NCBI GenBank assembly: GCA_028455995.1
Contig: JABELC010000011.1
Coordinates: 1,426,001-1,490,000, forward strand
Direction: 5' to 3'
Length of the DNA: 64,000 nucleotides
Source: Scleromitrula shiraiana
Taxonomy: Eukaryota; Ascomycota; Leotiomycetes; Helotiales; Sclerotiniaceae
Shown here: piece after piece, positions 33,257 through 44,750 of the stretch
Layout of the letters: every line of letters begins with the position of its first letter
Position numbering within the stretch: the stretch's first letter is position 1
Translations under genes and position numbers: made by a program
Notes under the pieces: model-generated
Told to the model about the DNA's origin: nothing
Seen by the model: only the letters and a program-made list of their open reading frames with translations
The model's database searches: none

Positions 33257-33643
33257 TTTATTACTTCCTCATCTTTTCTCCTCCTCTTCTTTCTTCCTCT
33301 TCTCTCCTATCAATAAGTTATCTGTTAATACTTTTTATGTGTGAAAAAGGAGTTTCTTAATAAAAATAGTAAGTTATTTCTGCAATTCTGCCCAACCCAC
33401 CTTGAGCATTTATGGCTATGATGCCATTCCCTGTTATATTACTTAAGTAACCAAACTCACTCAACTATCAATCACATTACCATTCATCCTTCAATGATCT
33501 ACCATTATCCTCCCGCTAACTAATCTGCTCTTTCCCCTCATAGAAAAGAAAGCTTAGACTTTTCCTCAACAACTTCCCTTCTACACAAAATTTCTACTTT
33601 ATTTTACGAAACTTCCAATAAAACTCTGAAATCCCAATACACA

Positions 33644-35819
33644 ATGGCTTCTGCTTTGAAGAACGCACTTCCTTCTCACCTCAAGCCTTCGAGCTTGCAC
33701 CCAAATGGTGACTCCGCTGATTTCGCCCGCAAGCACCACGGAAAGACGCAATCACATATGGTCAGTTCTATTTCGCCTTTGAATTATCATTACATTCACT
33801 CCTGAGTATCTGCGAAAACCATTTATAAAGGCAGACTCTTTGCTCTTGGATTTCAGCAAATCCAAAGAAAGTTAGAAGTGTAGCAGAAGAGATACGAGAT
33901 ATAATTTTTATTGTGATTTGCAACTACATCAATTTTTGAGGAGATAAGTCTCAATATCTGGTGGATGCCGAAATCATATACATTGCCAAAATGGATGATT
34001 GTCGTTGGTGCTTATATCTACCTGGTGTTTGTATGCACCAGGGAGCCGGTTCCAATTCAGAAGAGGAATTAGATCATGGCAGACCTAGAAGTGGCATCAA
34101 TTTCATGCCAATCCATTCATCTCACGAAACATTTGAATTTCACCCTGCATTATCTTCAACTGAAGGGCCTCGAGAGTTCACAAAAAACCATATACCGGAA
34201 CCAAAACAAGGAGCTAGTTCAGTTAAACTAACAAGTAACTATCAGGCTTTCGAAAACACTTCCACATCTGTTGCCGCCAGCCAAATGCGAAATGCCCTTA
34301 ACGCCCTCGCAGACACCGTCACCGACGACAAGCAGAAGAAGGTATGATTGGAATATCTTCCCGCAGAACAGTACAGATTGTTAATATTCGCTAGCTCTTC
34401 GAGACTGAGATGGACAACTTCTTCGCCCTTTTCCGTAGATATCTAAACGACAAGGCAAAGGGAAACCAACTGTGAGCATATACACATGGATAGCAATACT
34501 TGGAAATTTGGGCTGATATATAATGTAGTGACTGGGACCGTATTGCCCCACCTGCACCAGAACAGGTTGTCGATTACCAGGACCTTGCCAACTCAGAATC
34601 CGTGGGCTTCCTCAACAAATTGGCTGTTCTCAAGCTTAATGGTGGTCTTGGTACCTCCATGGGCTGCGTTGGTCCTAAATCAGTCATTGAGGTCCGTGAT
34701 GGCATGTCTTTCCTCGATCTCTCGGTCAGACAAATCGAGTACCTCAACCGCACATACAACGTCAATGTTCCTTTCGTTTTGATGAACTCATTCAACACAG
34801 ACGATGATACTCAGAACATCATTAAGAAATACGAAGGCCACAACATTGACATCCTCACATTCAACCAATCCAGATACCCAAGAATCTTGAAGGATTCACT
34901 TCTTCCAGCACCAAAATCGGTTGACTCTCCCATTTCAGACTGGTACCCACCAGGACACGGAGATGTATTTGAATCTTTGTACAACTCTGGCATTCTTGAC
35001 AAACTCATCGAGCGAGGTGTTGAGGTTGTCTTCCTTTCTAACGTTGATAACTTGGGTGCTGTTGTTGATCTTCGAATCCTGCAACACATGATGGAGACCA
35101 AGTCCGAATACATTATGGAGTTGACTGACAAGACCAAGGCCGATGTTAAGGGTGGTACCATCATCGACTACGAGGGATCTGTTCGTTTACTTGAAATCGC
35201 TCAAGTACCAAAGGAGCACACCAACGAGTTCAAGTCAATTAAGAAGTTCAAGTACTTCAACACCAACAACATCTGGTTGAACTTGCAGGCTGTTAAGCGT
35301 ATTGTTGAGAACAACGAGCTCGAGATGGAGATTATCCCTAACAACAAGTCCATTCCAGCGGACAAGAAGGGAGAGTCTGACGTATCCATCGTCCAACTTG
35401 AGACTGCTGTCGGAGCTGCTATCCGTCATTTCAAGAACGCCCACGGTGTCAACGTACCCCGAAGACGTTTCTTGCCAGTCAAGACCTGCTCTGATTTGAT
35501 GCTTGTCAAGTCAGACTTATATTCGCTTAAGCATGGTCAACTCCAGATTGACCCCAACCGTTTCGGTCCAGCTCCTTTGATCAAGCTCGGTAACGACTTC
35601 AAGAAGGTTTCCGACTTCCAGAAGCGAATTGGTAGCATCCCTAAGATTATCGAACTTGACCATTTAACCATCACAGGAGCTGTTAACCTTGGTCGTGGTG
35701 TTACCCTCAAGGGTACTGTTATTATTGTAGCTACAGAGGGTAGCACTATTGATATTCCCCCGGGATCCATCTTGGAGAACGTAGTTGTTCAAGGTTCTTT
35801 GAGACTTTTGGAGCATTAA
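33644..35819 (+). CDS. ugp1: UTP-glucose-1-phosphate uridylyltransferase (UDP-glucose pyrophosphorylase)
   Basis: Makes UDP-glucose from UTP and glucose 1-phosphate in the cytosol, feeding glucan, glycogen, trehalose and glycoprotein synthesis. Four exons, 33644-33760, 34246-34341, 34395-34471 and 34529-35819, give 526 residues, the normal fungal length. The nucleotide-binding loop LNGGLGTSMGCVGPKS lies near 133. Other family blocks are present: VPFVLMNSFNTDDDT, HGDVFESLYNSG, VFLSNVDNLGA, KFKYFNTNNIWLNL, FLPVKTCSDLMLVKSDLY and the C-terminal left-handed beta-helix ending SLRLLEH. Intron 1 is unusually long (485 nt) and its second half is open in frame with exon 2 (see findings). Other introns are 53 and 57 nt. 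Confidence 0.97.
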
Positions 35820-37150
35820 AAGGCGTATGTTTTTTTGTTTGCAATGAGCGACGCGCGATGGTCCAGGTGGATCTGCTGTTTACTAGGTACCTAGGTTAGG
35901 TCTGCTTACGCCTGGCAAGGCTACTATGGTTTAGCATGGCTTCCCAGCTTATGGGGATTTGTTCGTACAATTAGATGGTTGAAAAATGGCTTTTGACATT
36001 CTTCATTGATGTTTCGCGATTAGTAAAAGCTTAATATAAATATTTGATCTACATCCATCCTGGTTTTGATTTGCTATATGAACCTCCATTTAGAGTGATA
36101 TACTGTTTCTATGAAGATCCCTCTCTATACGATTCGTGACGAACACTCCAACCAACTATCACAACATCTTCCTATCCGCCAATAAGGTCTAATTTATATT
36201 GGGGATGGTTAAAGCGGCAGATTACAATACTCTGAATGGTCTAATAGACGGATAGACTAACTTATGAAAATTGAAAATATAAGGATATACTGACGTGCTA
36301 CAATACTGTTTCTATCGAGCATATCTCTCACCATCAATCTTTGACTTTTTGATGAGTATTGATATGGATTATCACATAATTCCCCGTTAAATCTTATGAA
36401 CTATCATGATAGACCTTCACTATATCTAGACAACGACAGCCACCATAGCCTTACCCTTGTTCGGGAACAGCCGGTGTTAACGCATGATAATATATTCTCT
36501 TATCGCAAGCGATAACAACTTTTAGTCTCCATAGATGGAGAACTAACGCCGCATCCACATCCACCACCTGAAGCCTCGTCCATTTATTTTTCGATGCACA
36601 CATCACATTCCAATGTATCGCATGGGATGGGCATTTATATTCAATTATTTCTTCATCTTGTCATACCTACATAGTATGGGAGCCGTAAACAATTATTATT
36701 CTATTTAACCGTTTTATCTTTCTTTTCGTATATTTTCCAGTAAGGATATATTTAGCAACGGAGTTCATTATCGATATAAACGAACGGACGGAGCAGTCCA
36801 GTTTCTTGTTGGCGGTTTGGGATCTGTGGATTTGAAAGGGGAAAGTTGTGGGCTTGAATTAAATTAATTGTCTGGGAATTTTGTTTGGAATTATCGTGAG
36901 TAAATTACTACTGTTTACTGTTTACTGTTTACTATTCACTATTCTAAAGTTGGAGCAATATGTATTGATAAGATATCATCTGATAGGAAGTACAACCCAC
37001 CCCGCCTCAAATACCATCGAGGAACATTAAGCTTATTATAAATTTGCAATAACAAGTCGTGATACTCGAAATAATCATAAACTATTACAAGGTCCGAAGA
37101 AGTGAATTTGTGTAATTTCCGCACAAATAATAAAACAGCTTGTTTCGAGA
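35820..37150. other. Spacer
   Basis: 3' region of UGP followed by the promoter of the FYVE/RING gene. TACTGTT/TACTATT repeats occur near 36908-36945. No gene is supported. Confidence 0.4.
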
Positions 37151-39293
37151 ATGGATGATCGATGGACGACTACAACAGCGGGACCTTCATCAGGAGATCA
37201 ACTAAAGAGCCCAAGTCATTTCCCACGTTCAGAATTCTATACCGATAGTAGTGATTCTGGTGAAGACTCGCAGATGATAAGATATATGGGCCCGTCATCG
37301 TCCGAGGATAATTTCAATAGCCAGATAATAGTTGAGGCAGAAGACGCAGAATCTGAGGTTGGAACTGCATCGAGAATAAACTTGAGGAGATTCGACACAA
37401 CTATGGATGATCAATCAACGTTACGATTAAGTCGAGGTGGTAGCAGTTCTACCGATAGAGACGAAACCAACGAATCAGGACCTTCACTGGCCGGGCATCA
37501 AACCGCAGGATTAAGTCAGACATTAGAAGGGAATGAAAGTACTAGATCAAGGCAGACGATGGGACTTGGGAAGGCCCCTATGCGAGAAGATGCTAGTGAT
37601 CAAGGTTCCAATGCTGGATACCAAGGAGATGTTTCAACTACATTTGATAGCACACCAACTGCGAGCTCCTCACGAAGGAATACAACATCATCTGGTCGAA
37701 GACCATCATATCAATCTTCTTCCTCGAGGCGTTCCTCAACTAGGTCTATATCGAACAGGCTCACGTCGACTTCACAAAGAGGCGCGGAGCAGCAGATTAG
37801 GGAACGAGATACCACACGAAATGAAGTTGTAGTTCCTAAATGGCAGCTAGATTCAGAGGTCACCCAATGCCCTATCTGCAATGCTGTTTTTGGTTGGCTG
37901 AACAGAAAGCATCATTGCCGGTAAGTTTTATAATTTATATTCGGACGGACATTGCGAACATTTCAGCTTACATCTATTCAGGAAATGTGGCCGTGTGGTT
38001 TGCAATTCATGCTCTCCACATCGAATAACTATCCCATATCAATATATCGTACAACCTCCCGGACATGCTTCACCATATAGCTCTATGACCTATAATCGAC
38101 TTCTTGATCCACAAGGGGAAGGACGTATATATAATACTCTAGAATTTGGTGGAGGGGATAGAGTTCGACTCTGCAATCCATGTGTCCCAGATCCTAATGT
38201 AGCTCCTCCTCAAATCAATCAAGCAGGCCATCTTGAAGAACCTCGACATGGCCTTGCATATCATGGTAGATCACAAAGCTCAATTGTGACATCTACCGTT
38301 CCTGGAAGTATGCCAACCGAGTCTCGATTTAACTTAGCAGAATTTCGTTCGACTACAACGCGAGATACAAATACTAGAGGAGGACCTTTAATTGGGGCGA
38401 GTATGGATCGTAGAATTGCTCAAGACTTTCCGAATTGGTATAGAGATAGAGAGAGAGACCAGGGAACTCGCTCGAGATCATCAACCGTATGTCATCTTAT
38501 CAATTTTCTAGAAGCAGTGGCTAACAAATATTAAGGTTGGTGGAACGGGACGTGATACGACCGAAGACATAGTAAGTCATTAATTAATTCACTACATAAT
38601 TGAAATTCAATATAGAAATATAAGCTGTACTAAAACTCAACTTTGTAGCGTACCTTCCTCAGAAATGTTCGCGGTCCTGCACCAAGCTGGCAACATCCAT
38701 CCAACGCGCGCACCTCAGCAACCGGTCAACGATACACCATGTCAGGCGAAGAATTACGAACCCGTCCCTTACCACGAACTCCCCAAATACCAGAAGAAGA
38801 CGAATGCCCCATCTGCCACAATGAACTCCCCTCCAGCGCTCTTCCCGACGCCGAAACCCTCCGCTCAGACCACATAGTCTCTTGCATCGAACGAGCCAGT
38901 TCCCGAATTTCAATCGGCGGTACCCCAACACCTACAGCCACTCCACGCATAACGTCAACATCGACCTCCCGCCCTCCTCTCCCAATCACGCAATCCTCAT
39001 CCCAATCCTCTTCGTCCCGCATCTCTACCTCCTCCGTCCCCATTATTCCTCCCTCCCTAGCCTCACCCTCTCAACATCAACACCGTCGCACAGGCGTCTT
39101 CCCTTACATCGCGACGGAGAAAGACTGCCAGGACGATGCGGAATGCCAGATTTGTCTGGAGGAGTATGAACCTGGTCTTGAGATGGGACGGTTAGAGTGT
39201 TTCTGTAGGTTTCATTTGGGGTGTATTAGGAAGTGGTTTGAGAAACATCCGGGGAGATGTCCGATGCATCAGCATGATGGGTTTGGGTATTGA
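37151..39293 (+). CDS. pib1: FYVE and RING finger protein, Pib1-like E3 ubiquitin ligase
   Basis: Four exons, 37151-37920, 37982-38486, 38536-38571 and 38649-39293, give 651 residues; exon 3 is only 36 nt. The first 225 residues are Ser/Arg-rich and disordered. A FYVE domain follows (about 231-320): WQLD (WxxD), CPIC, RKHHCRKCGRVVC and the final RLCNPCVPD. The ring core binds PI3P on endosomes and the vacuole. The C-terminal RING (603-645) reads CQICLEEYE, then CFCRFHLGCIRKW and CPMH. A further CPICHNELP lies between the two domains. FYVE plus terminal RING is the architecture of yeast Pib1 (286 residues), a membrane-bound E3 acting in endosomal sorting. This protein is more than twice as long because of disordered regions. 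Confidence 0.88.
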
Positions 39294-40801
39294 GTGGGAT
39301 GGGGTAGTACCTTTTTTTTTTGTTTGTTTGTTTGTGGGGAGGGGGGGGGGGAAGGAAGGAAGGAAGGAAGGAAGGAAGGAAGGAGTTGATAAGATGAGAT
39401 GGGCGTGGGTGTTGATTGGTGGGATGATATAGGATATACATCGCATAGCATGGCGTAGATTGTGCATGCCTATTCTTTCCTTTCTTTCCTTTCCTTTCTT
39501 TGCTCTCTTCTTCCTCTCCATCTTGTTCTAGCGGCGTCACGATAACACGGATAGGTGGATGGATGGATGGATGAAATGGCGTTTTATGGAACAGAATACT
39601 TGATTTGATTGAATCGGTGAATGCATGATGGGACGAACGATATGGGTATGGATATGGATTGGGAATTGGTGTTTGTTTATAGATGGATAGGATAGGATAG
39701 GATGGGATGGGCGGATGGGTTGCAAGGAGTGATCATAGGATACCAAATCTCAATCTCAATCTCAAATATCAATCTCAAATATCAATCTCAAATATCAATT
39801 TTATATTTTATATTTCAATTTCTTGCTTTTAAGATCTGGGTCTTGATCTTGATCTTGATCTTGATCTTGATCTTGATCTTGATCTTGATCTTGATCTGAA
39901 TAAAATAATGAATATCGGTTTTCTTGGTGCGTGTCTAGGTGACTGCGGATGTAGTAGGTGTTTATCTACTATCTTCCCTACGCTATGAGTTATTGCTATC
40001 TAACCGCACGCAGTGATTCATCTATATTTCCATATTTGGCGATTAGTTGCTTGCTTATTTATCTATCTCCAAACTATCTATCTCCAAACTATCTATATAT
40101 ATATATTCACCACCTCCCTCATCCCTCCCTCCCACCCACCATATCCAAAACAAGAGCCAACGAAGAGGCAGGACAGTAATATACATATATACATACATAC
40201 ATGATAGAAATCTCATCGGCGATCCCCCAAAACCTACAGATCCCACGCTGATGCACGCACTCTCATCGTTGGTGTAGCGTGGTCTTGATATATAGGATTG
40301 AGCGTGTCGACTGTTGATCTTTTTTTTTTTTTTGTATTTCTGCTAGATAAATAATAAATAATAAATAATAAATAAATAAATAAACAAATACGATTGTAGA
40401 CGATGGCGAGAAATGCGGCTGGGGAAATTGGGAGGTGGGAAGAAAAGGGGTTAGAGTGAATGTATGGATGGGATCGGTTAGAGTAGAGTAGAGTAGAGTA
40501 GAGTAGAGTAGAGTGGAATTTGGAGGTTGGAAAGGTGTGAGGGATTTCGTGGGGGTTCGTTTGACTTGGATTAATTGTTTTTATATTCACACGGCTAATT
40601 ACATGTAGGGGGTTGGTTTGAGACGGTCCTGATTTGAACGTTTTGTGAAGGGATGCTTGTGCTTGATTGTGGGATTTGAGGTTGGTCTTTATTTCTTTTT
40701 TTTTTTCTTTCTTTTCAGCTAGCTCTGGATCGAATTCAATTGAACTAAATGGAGAACTAGAACCTGCTATCTCGTGAGAGTAGCAGGATATGTAAAAGTT
40801 C
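39294..40801. other. Convergent 3' spacer with microsatellites
   Basis: About 1.5 kb between convergent genes. It contains a G-run followed by a GGAA array (39341-39383), GGAT repeats, a CAATCT/AAATAT block (39749-39798), a TCTTGA hexamer array, a TA run (40096-40107), a T-run (40320-40334), AAATAAT repeats and an AGAGT array (40482-40514). No gene is supported. Confidence 0.45.
39841..39896. repeat. TCTTGA hexamer array
   Basis: Nine perfect tandem copies of TCTTGA, non-coding. Confidence 0.85.
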
Positions 40802-42146
40802 CTAGAGAGATAGATCCTCTGGATAGTTCTTTTCGATCCATTCGTGAAGGGTACCCTGGAGAGGAAATGGTGGCCTTTCCAACTGTCTCCATCCTTTCCA
40901 TAGACCAGCCCGACCACCCATAATCATCTCTACGCCAGGGGTGGTATTTTTATAAATATCTGGTTTCTCAAGTTTGACTTTTAAATTTGGAATGTCGTAG
41001 CACTCAGGGATGTCTTTTTGAGAGTTGGGGTTGATATTGGACCTTTTGGTGATGATGGGAATCAAGATGTATCTGAATATGCGGATGCAGATTTGATCGG
41101 CTAGTGCTTCGAGGGTTTGGAATGATGATTCTTCCATCGTCTATCTTTCGTTAGCCATTCCGCACTTTTGGTGGTCGGAGGATGCTATTCCTTACTTTTA
41201 CGAGTACTTGCTCGATTTCATGATAATAATCCTCATCCTCGCGCCATCGATCCACCACAACATTTGCAATAACATGCTGTTTTGCTAAACGTTCTTTTGG
41301 CAGTAATCCAATCAGGATTGGAACTTTGACGTCGTGTAACTGGAGCTGCATTGTATATCTTTGGTCATTTTCATCTTCCTCAGAAGAATTGCCATCTTGC
41401 ATGAGATAGCCTTTTGTGAGTGTGAGGCTTATTCCGGTCCCACGTGCAGACGCTTTGGGTAGCATGATTTTGATTTCCATCGATGTTGCAAGCTTCCCGT
41501 GCACGTAGATGGTGTCAAATCCTTGAACTGCATTCATTCGAAACGCAACGGCAAGTAGTCTCATTAGAGCCCTTAACGTCTGGCTGTACTTTTCATGTCC
41601 TCCATTGAAGACTTTGACAGCAGTTGTAATTGCTCCTTTAATTCGTCCATAATGAATAGTATCAGAAGTCATATCATCTTCTTCGGAGGCAGCTTTGAAG
41701 GGATGACGGAGAGAAATTGTCACAGATATGAGAACAGGTTGGTCGACTTTGGCGGTTCCCCATGCGTCTCTACCGACGGGTGACTGTAACTCCAAATCTT
41801 TTACAGAGATGGCCCCTTTTGGTTCATCAACATACTTGCTGAGATTCCGTAAACTCTCTATACATATTCCAAACCTAGATTCCTAAAATATATTAGCATT
41901 TATATTTTTATGCATAAGAAGGGAATGTTACATCATCTTGCCAGGCATTTGTAAAATTCCTTCTTAAATTGTGTCAGTTTTCGATTGGAATATATCGTAG
42001 ACATAAAAAACAACAGTAAGCACGAATCAAACAACTCATTTTATAGCAATATCAATATTGAATGAATTGTCTTCAATTGACTTGGGAGCTACTTGAACAA
42101 GGGCAGGATACACAAAGAGATGAGAGATGGCATACATAGGATCCAT
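40802..42146 (-). CDS. Dihydroneopterin aldolase family protein with two FolB domains
   Basis: FolB cleaves dihydroneopterin to 6-hydroxymethyl-dihydropterin in folate synthesis. Secure exons are 41882-41196 and 41140-40802, joined by a 55-nt intron (GTAAGG, GGCTAACG, ATAG). The join restores VLVK/TMEESSFQTLEALA, the FolB signature. Two tandem FolB units are visible: VKDLELQSPVGRDAWG onwards, and LHDVKVPILIGLLPKERLAK onwards. The first exon is uncertain. One model uses ATG 42146 to 42093 plus a 210-nt intron, giving 359 residues. An alternative exon ending NFTNAWQDD just before 41931 also fits the frame. Most fungi also have a trifunctional Fol1, so this separate gene may be an accessory enzyme. 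Confidence 0.75.
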
Positions 42147-42565
42147 GATTGATCAGAAACAATTCCAATTCAAACGATCAAACATTCAAGATGCGAACTT
42201 ATAGGTGAAGAAAAAGTATTTTGAATTTGAATGTTAAGATTGGTAGCATGATATATTCTCGAAAAAGGCAGGAGGGGCACGTGGGGGCGTTGCCGTTATA
42301 AACCGGCAGTATTTATTTCACCGCTTTTATACATGCAGTTTATGTTGCAACGAGTAACATCTGTTTTCCTTTCATTATTATACTATAATACATCTATTTC
42401 TGTTGTTCATGATTTGATAAGTCCCTAAGTAATCCCAAAACCATATGTTGGCTAAACCTTGGCCGTAAACGCCCCTAACCAACCGTAATCCGTATTATCA
42501 TTCCGAAAGTATATAAGTACAGCTCCTTATGACCGAGGTCGCGAATGAGTCCCATCAGATTATCT
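42147..42565. promoter_or_regulatory. Upstream region of the FolB-type gene
   Basis: About 420 bp between the FolB gene start and the end of the ING gene, both on the minus strand. It should contain the FolB promoter and the ING terminator. No specific element is recognised. Confidence 0.35.
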
Positions 42566-43816
42566 CTACTTCTTCATTTTCGGAGCGCAGACAGGACAAA
42601 CCCATACGCCTTGAGGTTCACTCTTGACGCCAACGCAGGACCAATGGAACCATTCGTATGGACAGCTCTCATTATCACATGCAACCATATCTCCGTAACT
42701 GATACTGTGACAGATACAGTATTTCTTGTCATCAGAGCCCTCTTCATCGTCAACATCTACCATATCTTGATCGCCATCATGATCCCTTCCTGGAGGTCCA
42801 GGTGTTCCGTTCTCAGAGGCTTCTTCCATGGAGCCAGTTTCTGCATCACTAAGCTCACTGTCATTTGCTGAAGATGGAGAGTTTTTGACTCCTCGCTTGA
42901 CTCTGCCTAGACCAGATTTCCCAGGTTTTCCTTTACGAGGAGCACCACTTTGTCGACTTCCTTGAGGCGCAACTTTCTTCTTTTGTGTATTTCTCGGTCC
43001 AGCGCTTCCGCTTCGTGCCGCAGAAGGTGTTCCACCACGTGGCGTACCTGGAGTCAAGGATGAATGACGGGCAAGTCCACTCGAAGCAGCTGGCATATTA
43101 CCCAACCCTCCTGTGAGTCTAGGTCGTTTGACAGCACCAAGAGATGATTCCCGAGCTTGTCGTTGAAGTAGTAATGTAGCAGCTGGTGTTGCAGGTGCAG
43201 AAGCTGACGTAGATCCCCCGGTTTGGTTTAGACTGGTTGATGCCGACAATCGAGAATTCTGACTAGCCTGGCGCATATGAGGAGAGGCAGACGAATTTGT
43301 AATTTGGCCGAGTGGCATCGTCGTGATATTCGTGTTTATTCGTGGTCGTTCGGTCTGTGGCGGGTTTAAGAGTGAAGGTAAGTCTCGCTCAATTGGAAAT
43401 TCGCCTCTGTCTTGCAATGCTTTGATTTGTACATCAAGCTGTCGAGTATGTTTGTCGACTAGCTGTTCTGTTTTAGTCGACAATGCCAACTTCTCATTTT
43501 GTAGTCGCTCTGCTTTATCATAGGCTTCCAAAATAGCTTTCTTTAAAGTTGCTTCTTTCGGATTGAGAACATGCCCACCATTTGCTTTTGTCCATTTTTG
43601 TAGAGAAGCATCATGTTTTTGAATGGTGAGAAGACAATTTTGCATCTCTTTATCCTTATGTGCTATCTCATCTTGCATGAAAGCAATTTCATGTGGTAAG
43701 TTTGCGACACGATTGATCCAGTCATCGAGCACGTCGGCGGCATTTAATTGTTCGACTTGTGGCATATTGATTCTGTGCTTCGGAACGAGATCGATGGTAA
43801 GATCGTCTCTAGGCAT
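42566..43816 (-). CDS. ING-family PHD finger protein
   Basis: Single exon, 416 residues from ATG 43816. The N-terminal ING helix region (about 20-135) contains VLDDWINRVANLPHEIAFMQ and a long charged coiled coil. The middle is Ser/Arg/Gly-rich and basic (nuclear-type). The C-terminal PHD finger (about 365-411) has the C4HC3 order: YCICHSISYGDMVACDNESC, FHWSCVGV and WVCPVC. In ING proteins this PHD reads histone H3 trimethyl-Lys4 and recruits acetyltransferase (Yng1, Yng2) or deacetylase (Pho23) complexes. Which complex this one joins cannot be told from sequence alone. It is divergent from a histone deacetylase gene 934 bp away. Confidence 0.9.
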   Translation of the reverse strand: MPRDDLTIDLVPKHRINMPQVEQLNAADVLDDWINRVANLPHEIAFMQDEIAHKDKEMQNCLLTIQKHDASLQKWTKANGGHVLNPKEATLKKAILEAYDKAERLQNEKLALSTKTEQLVDKHTRQLDVQIKALQDRGEFPIERDLPSLLNPPQTERPRINTNITTMPLGQITNSSASPHMRQASQNSRLSASTSLNQTGGSTSASAPATPAATLLLQRQARESSLGAVKRPRLTGGLGNMPAASSGLARHSSLTPGTPRGGTPSAARSGSAGPRNTQKKKVAPQGSRQSGAPRKGKPGKSGLGRVKRGVKNSPSSANDSELSDAETGSMEEASENGTPGPPGRDHDGDQDMVDVDDEEGSDDKKYCICHSISYGDMVACDNESCPYEWFHWSCVGVKSEPQGVWVCPVCAPKMKK

Positions 43817-44750
43817 TGTTACTAACGTGGACGGAGCGCACGCTCGCGCACCAAAAATATAATATCAAGAACGAACGAACGAATAGGCAGAGGCAGGAGC
43901 AAGAAGCGAAACAACAAGTAATAGATAGCTAATAAGTATTCAAAAGACACCAAAATTGAATGAGTATAATCTGGAGAATACCTTGAATACCTTGAAATGA
44001 TTGATGATACCTTTGATAATTCATGCAAATTGAAGATTGCGATATATTTTACTTACCTTTTGTAAATCAAAATAAGGATGGCAAGATCACTAGGATAGAA
44101 TATAATATTTCAATTTTTAGTTGAATAGTGGCTCTTTCTGGACTTTGATCCACGGGGGTCCCATTCGATTAGAAGAAAAAAAAAATGGGAATTTTTTATG
44201 TTGAAGGGGGGGGGGTAAAATGAAAAAAAAAAAAAGTTCCCAAAAATCAGAAGGCGGGATGGGTGTAAAAAAGGATTGAGAACTTATTATTTACTTAAGA
44301 AACTGAAGTGACGATTTTAAAAGATGGGTTATCGTAATCGCCGCCGTACACAATTTTAGGGCTGAAGCTAATACTATATAGGATTAGTTTACGCATCTTA
44401 TTTTGGTCTGGAATCTAGGAACTGTCGCATTATTCATCCGCAGAGCCTCAAATTTGAATTGATTTCTTGATTCGATATTTGAAGCTTTCAGAAGGTATGG
44501 CGACTAGGTACTTCATATGTCTACTATTTCATACCAGCAAGTGGATTATAGTATTACTTTCTTTTCAATGCAAGCTAACAATTTCTTCAACCTAGGTCTT
44601 TCTTCCCTATACTTATACCCGAATACAAGATCCAAGATCCAAGATCCAATATCCAATATCCATAATCAGATGCTTCGTACTTATATCTCAGTAACTTTGA
44701 TCGCCTCGATACTTGCGATACGATAATTATACCACTTAATAATAACCAAC
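43817..44750. promoter_or_regulatory. Divergent promoter between ING and histone deacetylase genes
   Basis: Shared 934-bp spacer. It contains A-runs and a G-run near 44168-44235 and tandem ATCCAAG/ATCCAAT repeats (44631-44660) just before the deacetylase start. Promoter role is inferred from position; a 69-codon frame at 44517-44726 is not called. Confidence 0.45.

Larger units (their letters stand above)
29733..33643. other. Gene-poor spacer with minisatellite cluster
   Basis: About 3.9 kb. Minus-strand open frames at 30270-29824, 31193-30990 and 30993-30667 have no in-frame ATG start and no recognisable motif; they may be relics. From 32150 to 33260 the DNA is dominated by short tandem arrays listed separately, plus a G-run near 32596. 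The final 150 bases before 33644 are pyrimidine- and A-rich leader of the UGP gene. Confidence 0.45.

Noticed and set aside
40234..40917. 227-codon minus-strand frame overlapping the end of the FolB-type gene
   Set aside because: Most of it reads through microsatellites, and its upstream end is a second frame of the FolB C-terminal exon.
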